Notes under the pieces: model-generated | Told to the model about the DNA's origin: nothing | Database searches by the model: none | What the model saw: the letters and a program-made list of their open reading frames with translations, nothing else | In this document: positions 9,345-17,677 of the stretch, piece after piece | Position numbering within the stretch: position 1 is the stretch's first letter | Layout: every line of letters starts with the position of its first letter | Assembly (NCBI RefSeq): GCF_030409835.1 | Contig: NZ_JAUFQO010000016.1 | Location: 124,001 to 188,000, forward strand | Length of the DNA stretch: 64,000 bases | Source of the DNA: Lutimonas halocynthiae | GTDB lineage: Bacteria; Bacteroidota; Bacteroidia; Flavobacteriales; Flavobacteriaceae | Direction: 5' to 3' | Translations under genes and position numbers: made by a program

Positions 9345-10379
9345 GTAAAAATCTGCCATGACCATTGCGGCTAATGCCTCAATAATAGGAACAGCTCTAG
9401 GCACTACACATGGATCATGTCTTCCTCGACCTTGCATTTCAACATTATTCCCCTTAGAATCAATCGTATCTTGTTTTTGGATCAATGTAGCAACAGGTTT
9501 GAACGCCACGCGAAAGTAAATATCCATACCATTAGAAATCCCGCCTTGAATACCTCCAGACAGGTTTGTTTTAGTAGTACCGTCTTGATTAAATAAGTCG
9601 TTGTGATCACTACCTTTCATTTTCGCTCCGCAAAAACCACTTCCATACTCAAATCCTTTCACCGCATTTATTGAAAGCATGGCTTGCCCTAGTGCAGCAT
9701 GCAGTTTGTTAAAAATAGGTTCACCCAATCCAACAGGAATATTTTGAATAACACAGGTGATTGTTCCTCCAACAGTATCTCCTTGTTTTTTGATTTCGCT
9801 GATATGTTCAATCATCTTTTCAGCGATAACTGGGTCAGCGCATCTCACGATATTTTGTTCTATTGTTGAGAAGTCAAGTTCTTGGTATGGTTTATCGATA
9901 AAAATTTCTCCTACTGAAGAAGTAAAAGCGGTTATCTTGATGTCTTTGATCAATTGTTTGGCAACTGCGCCACCAACAATCCAATTTGCTGTTTCTCTTG
10001 CTGAACTTCTACCACCACCTCTGTGATCACGTACTCCATATTTTTGATCATAGGTGTAATCGGCGTGAGAAGGTCTGTAAACGTCTACATTATGAGTATA
10101 GTCTTTACTCTTTTGATTGGTATTTTTGATTTGAAAGCCAATAGAAGTTCCTGTTGTTTTCCCTTCGAAAATGCCGGATAAAAATTCAACCTGATCTGGC
10201 TCCTTTCTCTGTGTTGTAATTTTTGATTGTCCTGGTTTTCTGCGGTCCAGTTCATTTTGAACATATGATAGATCAAGATCAATACCTGCAGGACAACCGT
10301 CAATAACACCTCCAATTGCCGGACCGTGTGATTCGCCAAAAGTGCTTAGTTTAAAAAGATTACCAATTGAGTTACTCAT
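9321..10379 (-). CDS. aroC: Chorismate synthase
   Basis: This 352-residue enzyme converts 5-enolpyruvylshikimate-3-phosphate to chorismate, the last shared step of aromatic amino acid synthesis, using reduced FMN. The N-terminal [19 protein letters not shown] is the family signature. RRPGQS-type residues ([12 protein letters not shown]), [20 protein letters not shown] and the C-terminal [14 protein letters not shown] are all present in order. Length is standard. It is a single gene here, convergent with the WaaP-like kinase. Confidence 0.97.
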   Translation of the reverse strand: MSNSIGNLFKLSTFGESHGPAIGGVIDGCPAGIDLDLSYVQNELDRRKPGQSKITTQRKEPDQVEFLSGIFEGKTTGTSIGFQIKNTNQKSKDYTHNVDVYRPSHADYTYDQKYGVRDHRGGGRSSARETANWIVGGAVAKQLIKDIKITAFTSSVGEIFIDKPYQELDFSTIEQNIVRCADPVIAEKMIEHISEIKKQGDTVGGTITCVIQNIPVGLGEPIFNKLHAALGQAMLSINAVKGFEYGSGFCGAKMKGSDHNDLFNQDGTTKTNLSGGIQGGISNGMDIYFRVAFKPVATLIQKQDTIDSKGNNVEMQGRGRHDPCVVPRAVPIIEALAAMVMADFYLLARARS

Positions 10380-10537
10380 GTAAATAGATTAAAAAAATCG
10401 AAAAGCAAAGTTACTATAATAAGTGAGAAGTGAAAAACGAGAACTAATAAGTTTTGGAATATTAATCATAAATTTGACCCTGTAGCGAACCCTTCGGAGG
10501 TGAACCCTTCACTTCCGACCCGGTGAGCGTATTTAAA

Positions 10538-10810
10538 ATGATCAAAAACTATCAAATACAAGTAGTAGGTAAGGTTCAAGGTGTCTGGTTTAGAAAATAT
10601 ACTTTTGAGGAAGCCGTAAAACTCAATATTGTGGGCTTTGTGAGGAATGAGCAGAATGGCAGTGTTTATGTTGAAGCAGAAGGAATCGAATCAGATTTGA
10701 ATCAATTGTTGCGATTCTTAGAGAAAGGCTCACCCATGTCAAAGGTAGAATCTGTAAACTATGAGCTTGCACCTGTTAGGCATTATACAGAATTTAAAAT
10801 TAGTCGGTAA
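10538..10810 (+). CDS. Acylphosphatase
   Basis: This 90-residue protein hydrolyses acyl phosphates. VVGKVQGVWFRKYTF carries the phosphate-binding loop with its catalytic arginine, and VGFVRNEQNGSVYVEAEG carries the catalytic asparagine. The single-domain ferredoxin-like fold is complete. I chose ATG at 10538. A GTG at 10523 is in frame but would add five residues (MSVFK) outside the family norm. It overlaps the convergent TauE gene by 11 bases at the 3' ends. Upstream, the 9-mer GAACCCTTC is repeated at 10487 and 10502. Confidence 0.93.
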   Translation: MIKNYQIQVVGKVQGVWFRKYTFEEAVKLNIVGFVRNEQNGSVYVEAEGIESDLNQLLRFLEKGSPMSKVESVNYELAPVRHYTEFKISR

Positions 10811-11552
10811 AGAACCATAATTTTATGGCCATAATGATCACCATTACGATTAAAAATATTTTCACTAACCCGTCTCCTTTTGAAACTGACCACCTGCTGG
10901 CAAACCAGCCACCTACAGCATTTCCGAAAGCAAGAATCAGCCCGTATTCCCAATTTATTTTATCATTGACCATAAAAATGATCACTGCAAAAACGGTATA
11001 AATTCCTGTTATAACAATTTTGAGGGCATTACTTTTTACTAAAGAAAATCTATTGACCCCTGAAAGGACCAGTAACATTAAAAAGCCGACACCAGCTTGA
11101 ATAAAACCTCCATAAATTCCTACGAAGAAAAATAGAATAATACTTGTCCATAAGTGCTTGCCACTAACTCTTTCTATAACATCTTCAAGTTTAGCTTTTC
11201 TATTTAAAACCAGGTAGGCAACAACAATGACCATGATAATGGCAAGAATTTTATTAAAAAGCGCACCATCAATTTCAATAGCCAATTGTGCTCCAAGAAT
11301 GGCGCCTAATGTTGCTGAAATTCCAAAATAGATGCTGAATGGATAGGTATTGATTCCCTTACTCCGAAATCCGGCATTCGTCACAATACTTTGAATTAAT
11401 ATGGCTATTCTATTGGTTCCGTTCGCTACGCTAGGAGGGAGGCCTAAAAAGATAAGCATAGGCAAGGTTAACAGTGAACCACCTCCGGCTAAGGTATTTA
11501 TAACACCGGTTACCAATCCAATAAAAGCTAAAAGTATTAATTCTAATTCCAT
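10800..11552 (-). CDS. TauE/SafE-family sulfite or sulfonate exporter-like permease
   Basis: This 250-residue membrane protein has about seven to eight transmembrane segments. It starts with the family's conserved glycine-rich loop (NTLAGGGSLLTLPMLIFLG, then ANGTNRIAIL), and a second repeat carries VGIYGGFIQAGVGFLMLL. This inverted-repeat pattern is diagnostic of TauE/SafE (DUF81). Members export sulfite, sulfoacetate or related organosulfur anions; the actual substrate here is unknown. No sulfur-metabolism neighbours help. Confidence 0.9.
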   Translation of the reverse strand: MELELILLAFIGLVTGVINTLAGGGSLLTLPMLIFLGLPPSVANGTNRIAILIQSIVTNAGFRSKGINTYPFSIYFGISATLGAILGAQLAIEIDGALFNKILAIIMVIVVAYLVLNRKAKLEDVIERVSGKHLWTSIILFFFVGIYGGFIQAGVGFLMLLVLSGVNRFSLVKSNALKIVITGIYTVFAVIIFMVNDKINWEYGLILAFGNAVGGWFASRWSVSKGDGLVKIFLIVMVIIMAIKLWFFTD

Positions 11553-11631
11553 GTAAAAAAGTAAGCGATAAAAGTAGTATTTATTTAATTAGTTGCTAAG
11601 TGAAATTAACTAGAAAAAAAATTATAAAATG

Positions 11632-11663
11632 CTTTAGTAAAACAAAAAAGGGTTTTATATTTG
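11632..11663 (+). promoter_or_regulatory. Promoter of the tRNA-Ser gene
   Basis: A TTTAG -33-like box at about 11633 and TATATTTG at 11656-11663 match the Bacteroidota promoter pattern with the usual spacing. The tRNA starts 32 bases after the -7 box. Confidence 0.7.
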
Positions 11664-11694
11664 CGCTCGCATTTGAGCAATCAGATACACTCTT

Positions 11695-11779
11695 GGAGAA
11701 ATGGCAGAGTGGTCGAATGCACTAGTCTTGAAAACTAGCGAGGGTCACACCTCCGGGGGTTCGAATCCCTCTTTCTCCG
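11695..11779 (+). tRNA. tRNA-Ser(UGA)
   Basis: An 85-base class II tRNA. The acceptor stem GGAGAAA (11695-11701) pairs with TTTCTCC (11772-11778) and the discriminator base is G. The anticodon stem is CTAGT/ACTAG with loop CTTGAAA, giving anticodon TGA at 11729-11731. The long variable arm and the T-loop TTCGAAT are characteristic of tRNA-Ser. No CCA is encoded. It marks the left boundary of an accessory island, as serine tRNA genes often do. Confidence 0.97.
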
Positions 11780-11781
11780 CA

Positions 11782-11818
11782 AAAACCCTTGTAACTTATT
11801 TGTTATGAGGGTTTTCTA
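11782..11818 (+). terminator. Intrinsic terminator of tRNA-Ser
   Basis: AAAACCCT (11782-11789) pairs with AGGGTTTT (11808-11815), extended by TAAC/GTTA inside, and a T-rich tail follows. Confidence 0.85.
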
Positions 11819-11822
11819 TTTT

Positions 11823-11858
11823 TAGGTGACAAAATAGGTGGGAATTTAGGTTACTTTA
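11823..11858 (+). repeat. Three 12-bp-period direct repeats next to the tRNA (possible integrase arm sites)
   Basis: TAGGTGACAAAA, TAGGTGGGAATT and TAGGTTACTTTA follow each other at 11823, 11835 and 11847 with an exact 12-base period. They start right after the tRNA terminator. Short direct repeats beside a tRNA 3' end are typical of tyrosine-recombinase arm sites; that reading is an inference, since no integrase gene is in the window. Confidence 0.45.
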
Positions 11859-11993
11859 CTCTGTTAATAATAAAATACCACTTCAATTTACTACTTTATT
11901 AGGATGCGATTGTAAACCAAAATTTTCAACGATAACATTATTGTATATAGACTTAATCCTCAGTATATTTATGTACTTTTTACATTTATTGTT

Positions 11994-12443
11994 ATGAAAT
12001 TATCTAACACCCTTTTTCTATTATTATTTTTGAGCTTAATTACGTCATGTGTCAAACAATCCGATGATAAAATAGAAATATTATCATGCTTTGATAAAGA
12101 CCCAAAAGACTTATATGATTCATTTAGACCTGAATTTGAGCGAAGATTTGTAGATGCATCGGATGGTGAAATATACCTAATAGTCTTTGATAAAAAAGAG
12201 AAGCCTATAATTGGGTTTGTTGGAAACGAAAAAGTTAGTGAGATTCGTTTAATTAGTTCCAATAATAAAATATTTACATCTTGGTGTAATTACTTTGGTA
12301 CGGATACTGTCTATAAAAAAAAGATAGATGTTCGGAAAGAGAAAATTTCATATCAATTATATGCTGAAAGAGGTTATTCCGAAGAGGGTGGGTTAGAATA
12401 TGTTATGGGAATTCAAAAGGTAAATCCTGAAAAAAAAGAGTAA
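11994..12443 (+). CDS. Small lipoprotein, unknown function
   Basis: This 149-residue protein starts with a lipoprotein signal (MKLSNTLFLLLFLSLITSC, lipobox cysteine at residue 19). The mature part is charged, with DASDGEIYLIVFDKKEKPIIGF and SWCNYFGTDTVYKKKIDVRKEKI, and looks beta-rich. I recognise no family. It is the first gene of the island after tRNA-Ser, about 210 bases beyond its end, and is probably anchored to the periplasmic face of a membrane. Confidence 0.6.
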   Translation: MKLSNTLFLLLFLSLITSCVKQSDDKIEILSCFDKDPKDLYDSFRPEFERRFVDASDGEIYLIVFDKKEKPIIGFVGNEKVSEIRLISSNNKIFTSWCNYFGTDTVYKKKIDVRKEKISYQLYAERGYSEEGGLEYVMGIQKVNPEKKE

Positions 12444-12522
12444 TGATACTTTTTTGAAATTCCGTAACAACAGCAAGGTTTTTCCTTACCTCAAAATCAA
12501 TATCAGTTTCTAACTTTGGGTT

Positions 12523-12726
12523 ATGAAATTACAAGAACTTGTTTATTACTGCGATTCACACCCTCAGCATCAGGAGGAAATCATCTCTAATAATTGGAAG
12601 TATTGGGATATGACTTTAGATGAAATGATTAAGGAGCTAGGGGAATGGAAACCCCTACCGATTAAAGAGGGGTTTGATATTTGGAAATTGAAGCTGAATA
12701 ATTTTTTAATGACAGTCTTTAATTAG
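12523..12726 (+). CDS. Small island protein, 'LQELIDYYDSHPEHQ' family (full copy 1)
   Basis: This 67-residue cytosolic protein of unknown function has no signal or membrane segment. Its sequence (LQELVYYCDSHPQHQEEI, then NNWKYWDMTLDEMIKELG) is a clear paralogue of the product at 19906. Truncated relatives at 13505 and 16131 keep only the end of it. A 22-base block just upstream (12496-12517) is nearly identical to the one before the 19906 copy, so the repeated unit includes 5' non-coding DNA. Tryptophan, acidic residues and predicted helices suggest a small helical binding protein; I do not infer a function. Its 3' end overlaps the convergent gene at 12706 by 21 bases. Confidence 0.6.
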   Translation: MKLQELVYYCDSHPQHQEEIISNNWKYWDMTLDEMIKELGEWKPLPIKEGFDIWKLKLNNFLMTVFN

Positions 12727-12906
12727 ATAATCAAACTCTTTATATAATTGGCGTATTCTTTCATCTCGAGATGCTTCGTTTCCTACATGTTCTCTTATGT
12801 CAGCTTCTTGCTGATTTCTCCAAATCAATAAATCTTCGTAACAAGTATCGTCGTCCTTGTCACAACTAATTATCATTACAGTTAATGCAAAAAATATCCT
12901 TTTCAA
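12706..12906 (-). CDS. Tiny lipoprotein, unknown function
   Basis: This 66-residue protein starts with a short signal and a lipobox (MKRIFFALTVMIISC). The mature part is highly charged and helical (IWRNQQEADIREHVGNEAS, DERIRQLYKEFDYLIKD). No family is recognised. It is convergent with and overlaps the small island protein at 12523. Confidence 0.5.
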   Translation of the reverse strand: MKRIFFALTVMIISCDKDDDTCYEDLLIWRNQQEADIREHVGNEASRDERIRQLYKEFDYLIKDCH

Positions 12907-12979
12907 AGCCTTAATTTTAGTACTAAATAGTATTAGTTAGAATTATTAGTTTCATATTAAAAATCAGATAATACTTAAA

Positions 12980-13393
12980 TTAATATACAAATTCGAGTGT
13001 TGTAGGACGGATAATTCCATTTACAGCTTTAGTAGTAATTGTTGTGGAATCTACCAACTCTCCATTTATATAAAGATTAAACTCTTCCATTTCATTTATT
13101 TGACTAAGATATGCCCAAACACTTATGGTTATGCAGTCGCAAGTTGTCTGTATTTTCGTTACTTCATCTCCTGAAGTATAGTATGTGTATTCAGAGGTAA
13201 AAGGCAGGTCTGTTCTATCCCACTGTTTAACACCCCTTGAATTAACAGAGATAGATGCCCTTGGAAAAGAATATTTACCCTTAATTTCAATTTTTATATC
13301 AAATTTTTCAGGTATTTCTTTTATCGATTCATCTTCAGATGAACATCCGATTAAACTAAATAGAAACAAACCTAATAATATTACTTTTTTCAT
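12980..13393 (-). CDS. Lipoprotein, unknown function
   Basis: This 137-residue protein has a lipoprotein signal (MKKVILLGLFLFSLIGC, cysteine at 17) followed by an acidic linker (SSEDESIKEIPE). The rest is beta-strand rich (FDIKIEIKGKYSFPRASISV, ISVWAYLSQINEMEEFNLYI) and contains a CDC motif. It resembles small immunoglobulin-like lipoproteins of Bacteroidota, but no family can be named. The window's first island repeat lies just upstream of its promoter side. Confidence 0.6.
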   Translation of the reverse strand: MKKVILLGLFLFSLIGCSSEDESIKEIPEKFDIKIEIKGKYSFPRASISVNSRGVKQWDRTDLPFTSEYTYYTSGDEVTKIQTTCDCITISVWAYLSQINEMEEFNLYINGELVDSTTITTKAVNGIIRPTTLEFVY

Positions 13394-13440
13394 ACTCTTT
13401 TTTTTGTTTTTACAAAACTGGTGAAAAGGTTTAGGTTTCT

Positions 13441-13594
13441 ATTATGGGTTACCGTAAACTATAAAATTTACCCTAGTAAGGGTATATGATTTTAGTGCTA
13501 AAAGTTGGAATATTGGAAAGTGGAGTTAGATGAAATGATTGATGAGTTGGGAAATGAAAAACCCGAAAAAATCATTGATGGTTATATTAAATAA
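13441..13594 (+). repeat. Island repeat R1: hairpin plus truncated small-protein remnant
   Basis: The hairpin TACCCT-AGTA-AGGGTA lies at 13469-13484, preceded by AAATT as in the other copies. From 13505 to 13594 an open frame encodes LEYWKVELDEMIDELGNEKP and ends IIDGYIK-stop. This matches the C-terminal half of the small proteins at 12523 and 19906 but has no start. It is best read as one recombined copy of the island's repeated unit. Confidence 0.7.
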
Positions 13595-13602
13595 AGATTT
13601 GG

Positions 13603-14133
13603 TTACCAATTATCATTGGTTGTATCATTCAATAGAAAATCAATATAATTATCATAGATATTATTCAACTCTATATTGATTTCATTCTTCATTTTTTGAA
13701 CTTTGTCTAGATGCTTCTTCTTCTTACTATCACCATAATAAAGTAATGATAACTCAATATCATACTTTACCCCATTAGCCGCAATCGAGTTTATATCATA
13801 AACATGATATTTTACTTTTTCATCCTTAATGTCAATTTGAATTAAATAACTTAATCCATATGTATAAAACTTGGATGTAATGATTGAATTTGAAACACCC
13901 TGGAAACGTAACATTTTATTCTCAACACTTGATTGAATTACTGATTCAGTATTTCTAAAGTTATATGCAACCCATTCAAGGGTTTTCCCATAAATAACAT
14001 CTTTCTCTTGATTTGGGACATTATTTATTGTTTCTCCCTCGAACATATTTAATTGATTAAACTCAATCTTTAAATCCTGACCAGAAATCATATTATATAT
14101 CATCAAAGCTAAAATTGCCAACTTGCATTTCAT
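13603..14133 (-). CDS. Secreted DUF4468-like protein
   Basis: This 176-residue protein has a signal peptide (MKCKLAILALMIYNMISGQ). The segment VIYGKTLEWVAYNFRNTESV, then QSSVENKMLRFQGVSNSI, then GLSYLIQIDIKDEKVKYHVYDI fits DUF4468, a TBP-like-fold domain of exported Bacteroidota proteins. The C-terminal part is charged and helical (KMKNEINIELNNIYDNYID). The function of the family is unknown. It stands alone between repeats R1 and R2. Confidence 0.65.
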   Translation of the reverse strand: MKCKLAILALMIYNMISGQDLKIEFNQLNMFEGETINNVPNQEKDVIYGKTLEWVAYNFRNTESVIQSSVENKMLRFQGVSNSIITSKFYTYGLSYLIQIDIKDEKVKYHVYDINSIAANGVKYDIELSLLYYGDSKKKKHLDKVQKMKNEINIELNNIYDNYIDFLLNDTTNDNW

Positions 14134-14159
14134 AATCGAGATATTTTTAAATATTCACC

Positions 14160-14261
14160 GAAAGGTAGACTTCAATTAAACCTTAAACCATGACAATAAT
14201 CAACCTACTCAAATTTACCCTGATGAGGGTATTTTGCAATTGCATGATATATGTCAGTTAA
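14160..14261 (+). repeat. Island repeat R2: conserved short-peptide unit with hairpin
   Basis: TTAAACCATGACAATAATCA is followed by the hairpin TACCCT-GATG-AGGGTA (14216-14231). An ATG at 14190 opens a 23-codon frame (MTIINLLKFTLMRVFCNCMI, then YVS-stop) whose first 14 residues recur in R3, R4 and R7. It lies between the DUF4468 gene and the nuclease gene. Confidence 0.7.
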
Positions 14262-14326
14262 ATTAAGTTATACAATTTATAAATTCATCCATTGCAATAT
14301 CTGCTTAAATATTCAAAATTTATACG

Positions 14327-15376
14327 ATGGAAATAAAATCAAAACTTAAGGAATTAACTGAAAAGGTTAACCTAATGAAGGAACAAATAACAACTGAAGA
14401 AGCAACTAAAACTGCTTTTATTTTACCCTTTATAAACTTACTAGGTTATGATATTTTTAACCCGACAGAAGTAGTTCCAGAATTTACTGCAGATATTGGC
14501 TTAAAAAAGGGGGAAAAAGTTGACTATGCTATATTTGAAAATGGCAATCCTATTTTAATAATTGAGTGTAAACATTGGAAGGAAGATTTAGATGTTCATA
14601 ATTCACAACTGTTTAGATATTTTCATGTTTCAAAGTCGAGGTTTGCTCTTTTAACTAATGGAATTGAATATAGATTCTACACTGATCTAGAACACACCAA
14701 TAAAATGGATGAGAAACCATTTCTAGAATTTAATATTAGCAAATTGAAGGATTCAACAGTTTTGGAAATTTCGAAATTTCATAAATCTAACTTCGATATA
14801 GATAAGATTGTTTCTAATGCCAGTTCTTTAAAATATACAAAGGAAATAAACAAGGTTTTTAATACTGAATTGAATGAGTCTTCAGATGATTTTGTACGAT
14901 TCTTTGCCTCAAGAGTTTACAACGGTAGATTAACGGAGAAGGTTATGGAACAGTTTAGGGAACTGGTTCAAAAAGCAATTAATCAATTAATCAGTGAAAA
15001 AGTAAATGATAGACTTCAAAGCGCATTGTCTAAAGAAGCTGTTCAGCAAGATGAGGAAAACATTGAAGTTGTAGAAGAAAGTAAGATAGAAACTACCGAG
15101 GAGGAATTGGAAGGTTATAGAGTGATTGTTGCTATATTGAGGCGTAAACTTGAAAAATCAAGAATTGCATATAGAGACACCCAATCATATTTCGGGATTT
15201 TACTAGATGATAATAATCGTAAACCACTATGTAGACTTCATTTGAATGGGGGAACAAAATATATTGGGTTGATTGATAAAAATAAAAAAGAGATAAGAGA
15301 AAATATTGAGACTATTGATGATATATACAACTTTGAAGAAAAGTTGTTGGATACTGTAGATTTCTATCTCAATTAA
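14327..15376 (+). CDS. HsdR-N-like PD-(D/E)XK nuclease-domain protein
   Basis: This 349-residue protein has an N-terminal type I restriction HsdR-N domain. ATKTAFILPFINLLGYDIFN is the entry helix, and VDYAIFENGNPILIIECKHW holds the D and E-x-K catalytic residues. LFRYFHVSKSRFALLTNGI is the typical next strand. The rest has a glutamate-rich helical linker (about residues 235-265) and a C-terminal domain (YFGILLDDNNRKPLCRLHLN) seen in stand-alone versions. No helicase or methylase is next to it, so it is not a classical type I system. A solitary defence or mobile-element nuclease is the likely role. It lies between R2 and R3. Confidence 0.8.
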   Translation: MEIKSKLKELTEKVNLMKEQITTEEATKTAFILPFINLLGYDIFNPTEVVPEFTADIGLKKGEKVDYAIFENGNPILIIECKHWKEDLDVHNSQLFRYFHVSKSRFALLTNGIEYRFYTDLEHTNKMDEKPFLEFNISKLKDSTVLEISKFHKSNFDIDKIVSNASSLKYTKEINKVFNTELNESSDDFVRFFASRVYNGRLTEKVMEQFRELVQKAINQLISEKVNDRLQSALSKEAVQQDEENIEVVEESKIETTEEELEGYRVIVAILRRKLEKSRIAYRDTQSYFGILLDDNNRKPLCRLHLNGGTKYIGLIDKNKKEIRENIETIDDIYNFEEKLLDTVDFYLN

Positions 15377-15474
15377 ATCTCAATGCAATAGAATTATCAA
15401 CCTATTGAAATTTACCATGTTAAGGGTATGTGCTAATGTGTGGGAGTGGTGGAATGAAAACCCCCTCCTTCTTA
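15376..15474 (+). repeat. Island repeat R3 (diverged)
   Basis: AGAATTATCAACCTATTGAA leads into a slightly damaged hairpin TACCAT-GTTA-AGGGTA (15413-15428). The peptide frame reads IINLLKFTMLRVC and continues through VWEWWNENPLLLI into the neighbouring gene, but its ATG has become ATA. It separates the nuclease gene from the convergent secreted-protein gene. Confidence 0.6.
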
Positions 15475-16074
15475 TCAAAAATCATTCCCACGGGACTTCT
15501 TTTCGATTTTATCAAGTACCTCACCTTGAGCTTTAATACTAAACGACATTGTAAATTCTTTCCCAAGCCTACAATCCCCGTCCTTATGCTCAATTATAAT
15601 TAATAAAAAATGACCATCTTTATAAGCTCTATACTCTAACGCCCTACTCGGCGTGGCGTTAAATTGTGCCTCATAAAATTTAACGCCATAAAAATTCTCA
15701 ACTGCTTTAATAAATCTATAAGTCTCTGAAAACTCATACAACTTTACTTCGCTTTTTTTTATTTCTAAATTCATGTTAGATAGAGGGTATCCATTATCTT
15801 CTAAAACCCTAAATTTCAAGGTTTCTTGAAAATCCTCATAAAACTCTTCATTAGGATGAAAACCCAATTCGGTTATGTAATTCGTTTTTCCTACGAATGC
15901 CGCCCATACTTTTCCATCAATTCCACCAAGCCTTATTTTTACCCCTTCTTCCTTTTTTCCGTCATATTCTTCTCCAATAACAAATTGTTTCATCCCGACT
16001 TGACCCGTCATTATGGACGTAGCTAAAACAGTAAATAATAGATATTTCTTAATCATTTTCAACTTTTTCACCAA
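15475..16074 (-). CDS. Secreted protein, unknown function
   Basis: This 199-residue protein has a signal peptide. The first methionine gives MVKKLKMIKKYLLFTVLATS; the inner MIKKYLLF (start at 16056) gives a more standard signal and may be the real start. The mature part has VKIRLGGIDGKVWAAFVGKT and FYGVKFYEAQFNATPSRALE and looks alpha/beta. No family is recognised. It is a lone gene bounded by repeats R3 and R4. Confidence 0.55.
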   Translation of the reverse strand: MVKKLKMIKKYLLFTVLATSIMTGQVGMKQFVIGEEYDGKKEEGVKIRLGGIDGKVWAAFVGKTNYITELGFHPNEEFYEDFQETLKFRVLEDNGYPLSNMNLEIKKSEVKLYEFSETYRFIKAVENFYGVKFYEAQFNATPSRALEYRAYKDGHFLLIIIEHKDGDCRLGKEFTMSFSIKAQGEVLDKIEKKSRGNDF

Positions 16075-16094
16075 ATGTACAAATTAATATCAAT

Positions 16095-16169
16095 CCTTTT
16101 TTTGATTAAGAAATTTACCCTGATGAGGGTATGGAGTTAGATGAAATGATTGATAAGTTAGGGGAATGA
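16095..16169 (+). repeat. Island repeat R4: hairpin joined directly to small-protein tail
   Basis: The hairpin TACCCT-GATG-AGGGTA (16116-16131) runs straight into ATGGAGTTAGATGAAATGAT at 16131. This encodes MELDEMIDKLGE-stop, the conserved C-terminal motif of the 12523/19906 family. The two parts of the island repeat are therefore fused at a precise junction (TATGGAGTTAG). Confidence 0.7.
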
Positions 16170-16206
16170 AAAAACTAATGAAAATTTGAGTTATTAAACG
16201 CAAGAT

Positions 16207-16863
16207 TTAAATCATGTCTTTTTTATATTGTTCGGTCAAAAGTTCCATTTCAATCCAATGCGTGGTTACTTTAATTAACAACTTTAAATCTTTAATGTCT
16301 TTATCTTCCCATTTACGAACATAGTGAGTTTCGTCATTTCCTAACCAAGTTGCTCGTTCACCCATTTCCCTGACATTGATATTTTCGATGTCATCTTTAA
16401 TGCACTTGCCAAGAAATTTTTTCTTTATGTTTATTTCTTTTTCAGGGTTTTTAGCAATCAAATAGTCTTTTATTAAAAATTCTAGTGCTTTTCTAAATCC
16501 TATTCCTGCTATATGGTGCAAGTTTAAGGATTCTGCTTTTGATGCTTGGTTGAAGATTTCAATAAAATTACTTGATAAGTTTTTCAAAGTATCTGAAAAC
16601 TCAACTTCAACAAATGTTCCAATTGAAGAAGATTGGTATGCAAAAGAAGCTCCACTTGTTCCTCGGTTAAACTGAGCTAAGAATATCCGACCACAATTGG
16701 AATTAGGACAGCCATAAACAATTTCAAGAGCGTTTCCTTTAAGAAATGCCTGGAACGTCTTTGGAGTCACACTATTATGACAAAAAGGGCATTCATGTGG
16801 GGCTGTGTAATAATTAACCAATTTGCTTGAACCATCAAATTGAAGTGCTTTTATACTTAACAT
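16207..16863 (-). CDS. DUF4145 domain protein with zinc-binding N-terminus
   Basis: This 218-residue protein begins with a zinc-ribbon-like part (CPFCHNS at about 24-30 and CPNSNCG at about 52-58). A helical DUF4145 domain follows (FNQASKAESLNLHHIAGIGF, RKALEFLIKDYLI) and ends with the acidic-histidine segment WLGNDETHYVRKWEDKDIKD. DUF4145 occurs in stand-alone form and fused to restriction or other defence proteins. A defence role here is suggested by the island setting only. It lies between R4 and R5. Confidence 0.8.
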   Translation of the reverse strand: MLSIKALQFDGSSKLVNYYTAPHECPFCHNSVTPKTFQAFLKGNALEIVYGCPNSNCGRIFLAQFNRGTSGASFAYQSSSIGTFVEVEFSDTLKNLSSNFIEIFNQASKAESLNLHHIAGIGFRKALEFLIKDYLIAKNPEKEINIKKKFLGKCIKDDIENINVREMGERATWLGNDETHYVRKWEDKDIKDLKLLIKVTTHWIEMELLTEQYKKDMI

Positions 16864-16965
16864 TTATCTCTTTTAAATTGTTAATGACAAGTAAATATAA
16901 TTGAATAGTTTTTATTTATATCAATATTCATAGATTACCTAGAACGGTTTCTCATTCCAAATATT

Positions 16966-17032
16966 TTCAAAGATACTTCATCACTAAATCTTAAAGCATG
17001 AGAGTGATTAGTGTGAAAAGTATTGAAGTGAT
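16966..17032 (+). repeat. Island repeat R5 (5' half only)
   Basis: CAAAGATACTTCATCACTAA, then ATCTTAAAGCATGAGAGTGA, matches the leader of R6 and R7 but lacks the TACCCT hairpin. The peptide frame starting at 16998 reads MRVISVKSIEV and runs into the gene on the other strand. Confidence 0.55.
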
Positions 17033-17677
17033 TTACTCGGGTTCTTTTAAATTACGTTCAATCTTAGGGCTTAATAAATAAATTTTTTCGCTATCGATTA
17101 TAACCTCTCTATAATCCCATTTTGAGCCATCCTCCGTACATGCTACATAATATTCGTTATAATTTATCTTCTTGACGTAATATGTCTTACAGGCAACTTC
17201 ATATTGATTTATCACATTATTTAGTTTAGACTCTTCAACACTCGTTGGTTGCCTCCAAGCTTCGGTAAAATCTACAAAACTTAAAATGTAAATTGTTATA
17301 GATGCTATAATTAATACGGCAGTAGCAATATAAATTATTATTTTTCTATAAGAAGGGGCAGAAACGTCCGTATTGTTAACCATTTCTTCATTCAATATTT
17401 CTTCTTCTTCTTCTTCTTCTTCTTCTTCAGGTTCGGGAAATTGATATTTACAATGCTTACAAACTAAAGCTTCACTATTAACAACTTCCGCACACATTGG
17501 GCATTTTTTCTCTTCGATTTCTGAATCTTGTTTAAAACGACGTTCCATGAATTTTATATCCTCTCTAAGCCCTTTTAATTCATCAATAACATCATTAATT
17601 CGAAGCATCCATGCCCCGAATAATCTTGTTAGTAATATGACTACTATAAAAATGAATATTGCAATAAATATTTCCAT
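17033..17677 (-). CDS. Membrane protein with zinc ribbon and poly-glutamate tract
   Basis: This 214-residue protein has an N-terminal membrane segment (IFIAIFIFIVVILLTRLFG), a coiled-coil-like linker, and a zinc ribbon (CPMCAEVV...CKHCKYQF, about residues 59-80). An uninterrupted run of ten glutamates follows, encoded by a perfect (TTC)10 on the + strand at 17399-17428. A second membrane segment (IIYIATAVLIIASITIYIL) precedes a small C-terminal domain. The combination is typical of accessory membrane proteins; function unknown. Its start abuts the stop of the DUF4236 gene (no intergenic base), so the two form an operon. Confidence 0.6.
   Translation of the reverse strand: MEIFIAIFIFIVVILLTRLFGAWMLRINDVIDELKGLREDIKFMERRFKQDSEIEEKKCPMCAEVVNSEALVCKHCKYQFPEPEEEEEEEEEEILNEEMVNNTDVSAPSYRKIIIYIATAVLIIASITIYILSFVDFTEAWRQPTSVEESKLNNVINQYEVACKTYYVKKINYNEYYVACTEDGSKWDYREVIIDSEKIYLLSPKIERNLKEPE
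17399..17428 (+). repeat. (TTC)10 trinucleotide microsatellite
   Basis: Ten perfect TTC units encode ten glutamates on the minus strand. Changes in copy number would alter linker length without shifting the frame. Confidence 0.9.

Noticed and set aside
11823-11858. Iteron-type replication origin
   Set aside because: The three repeats are short and no replication protein gene is nearby. Position beside a tRNA makes integrase-related sites more likely.
14327-15376. Complete type I restriction system
   Set aside because: Only an HsdR-N-like nuclease domain is present; no helicase motor, HsdM or HsdS gene is near.
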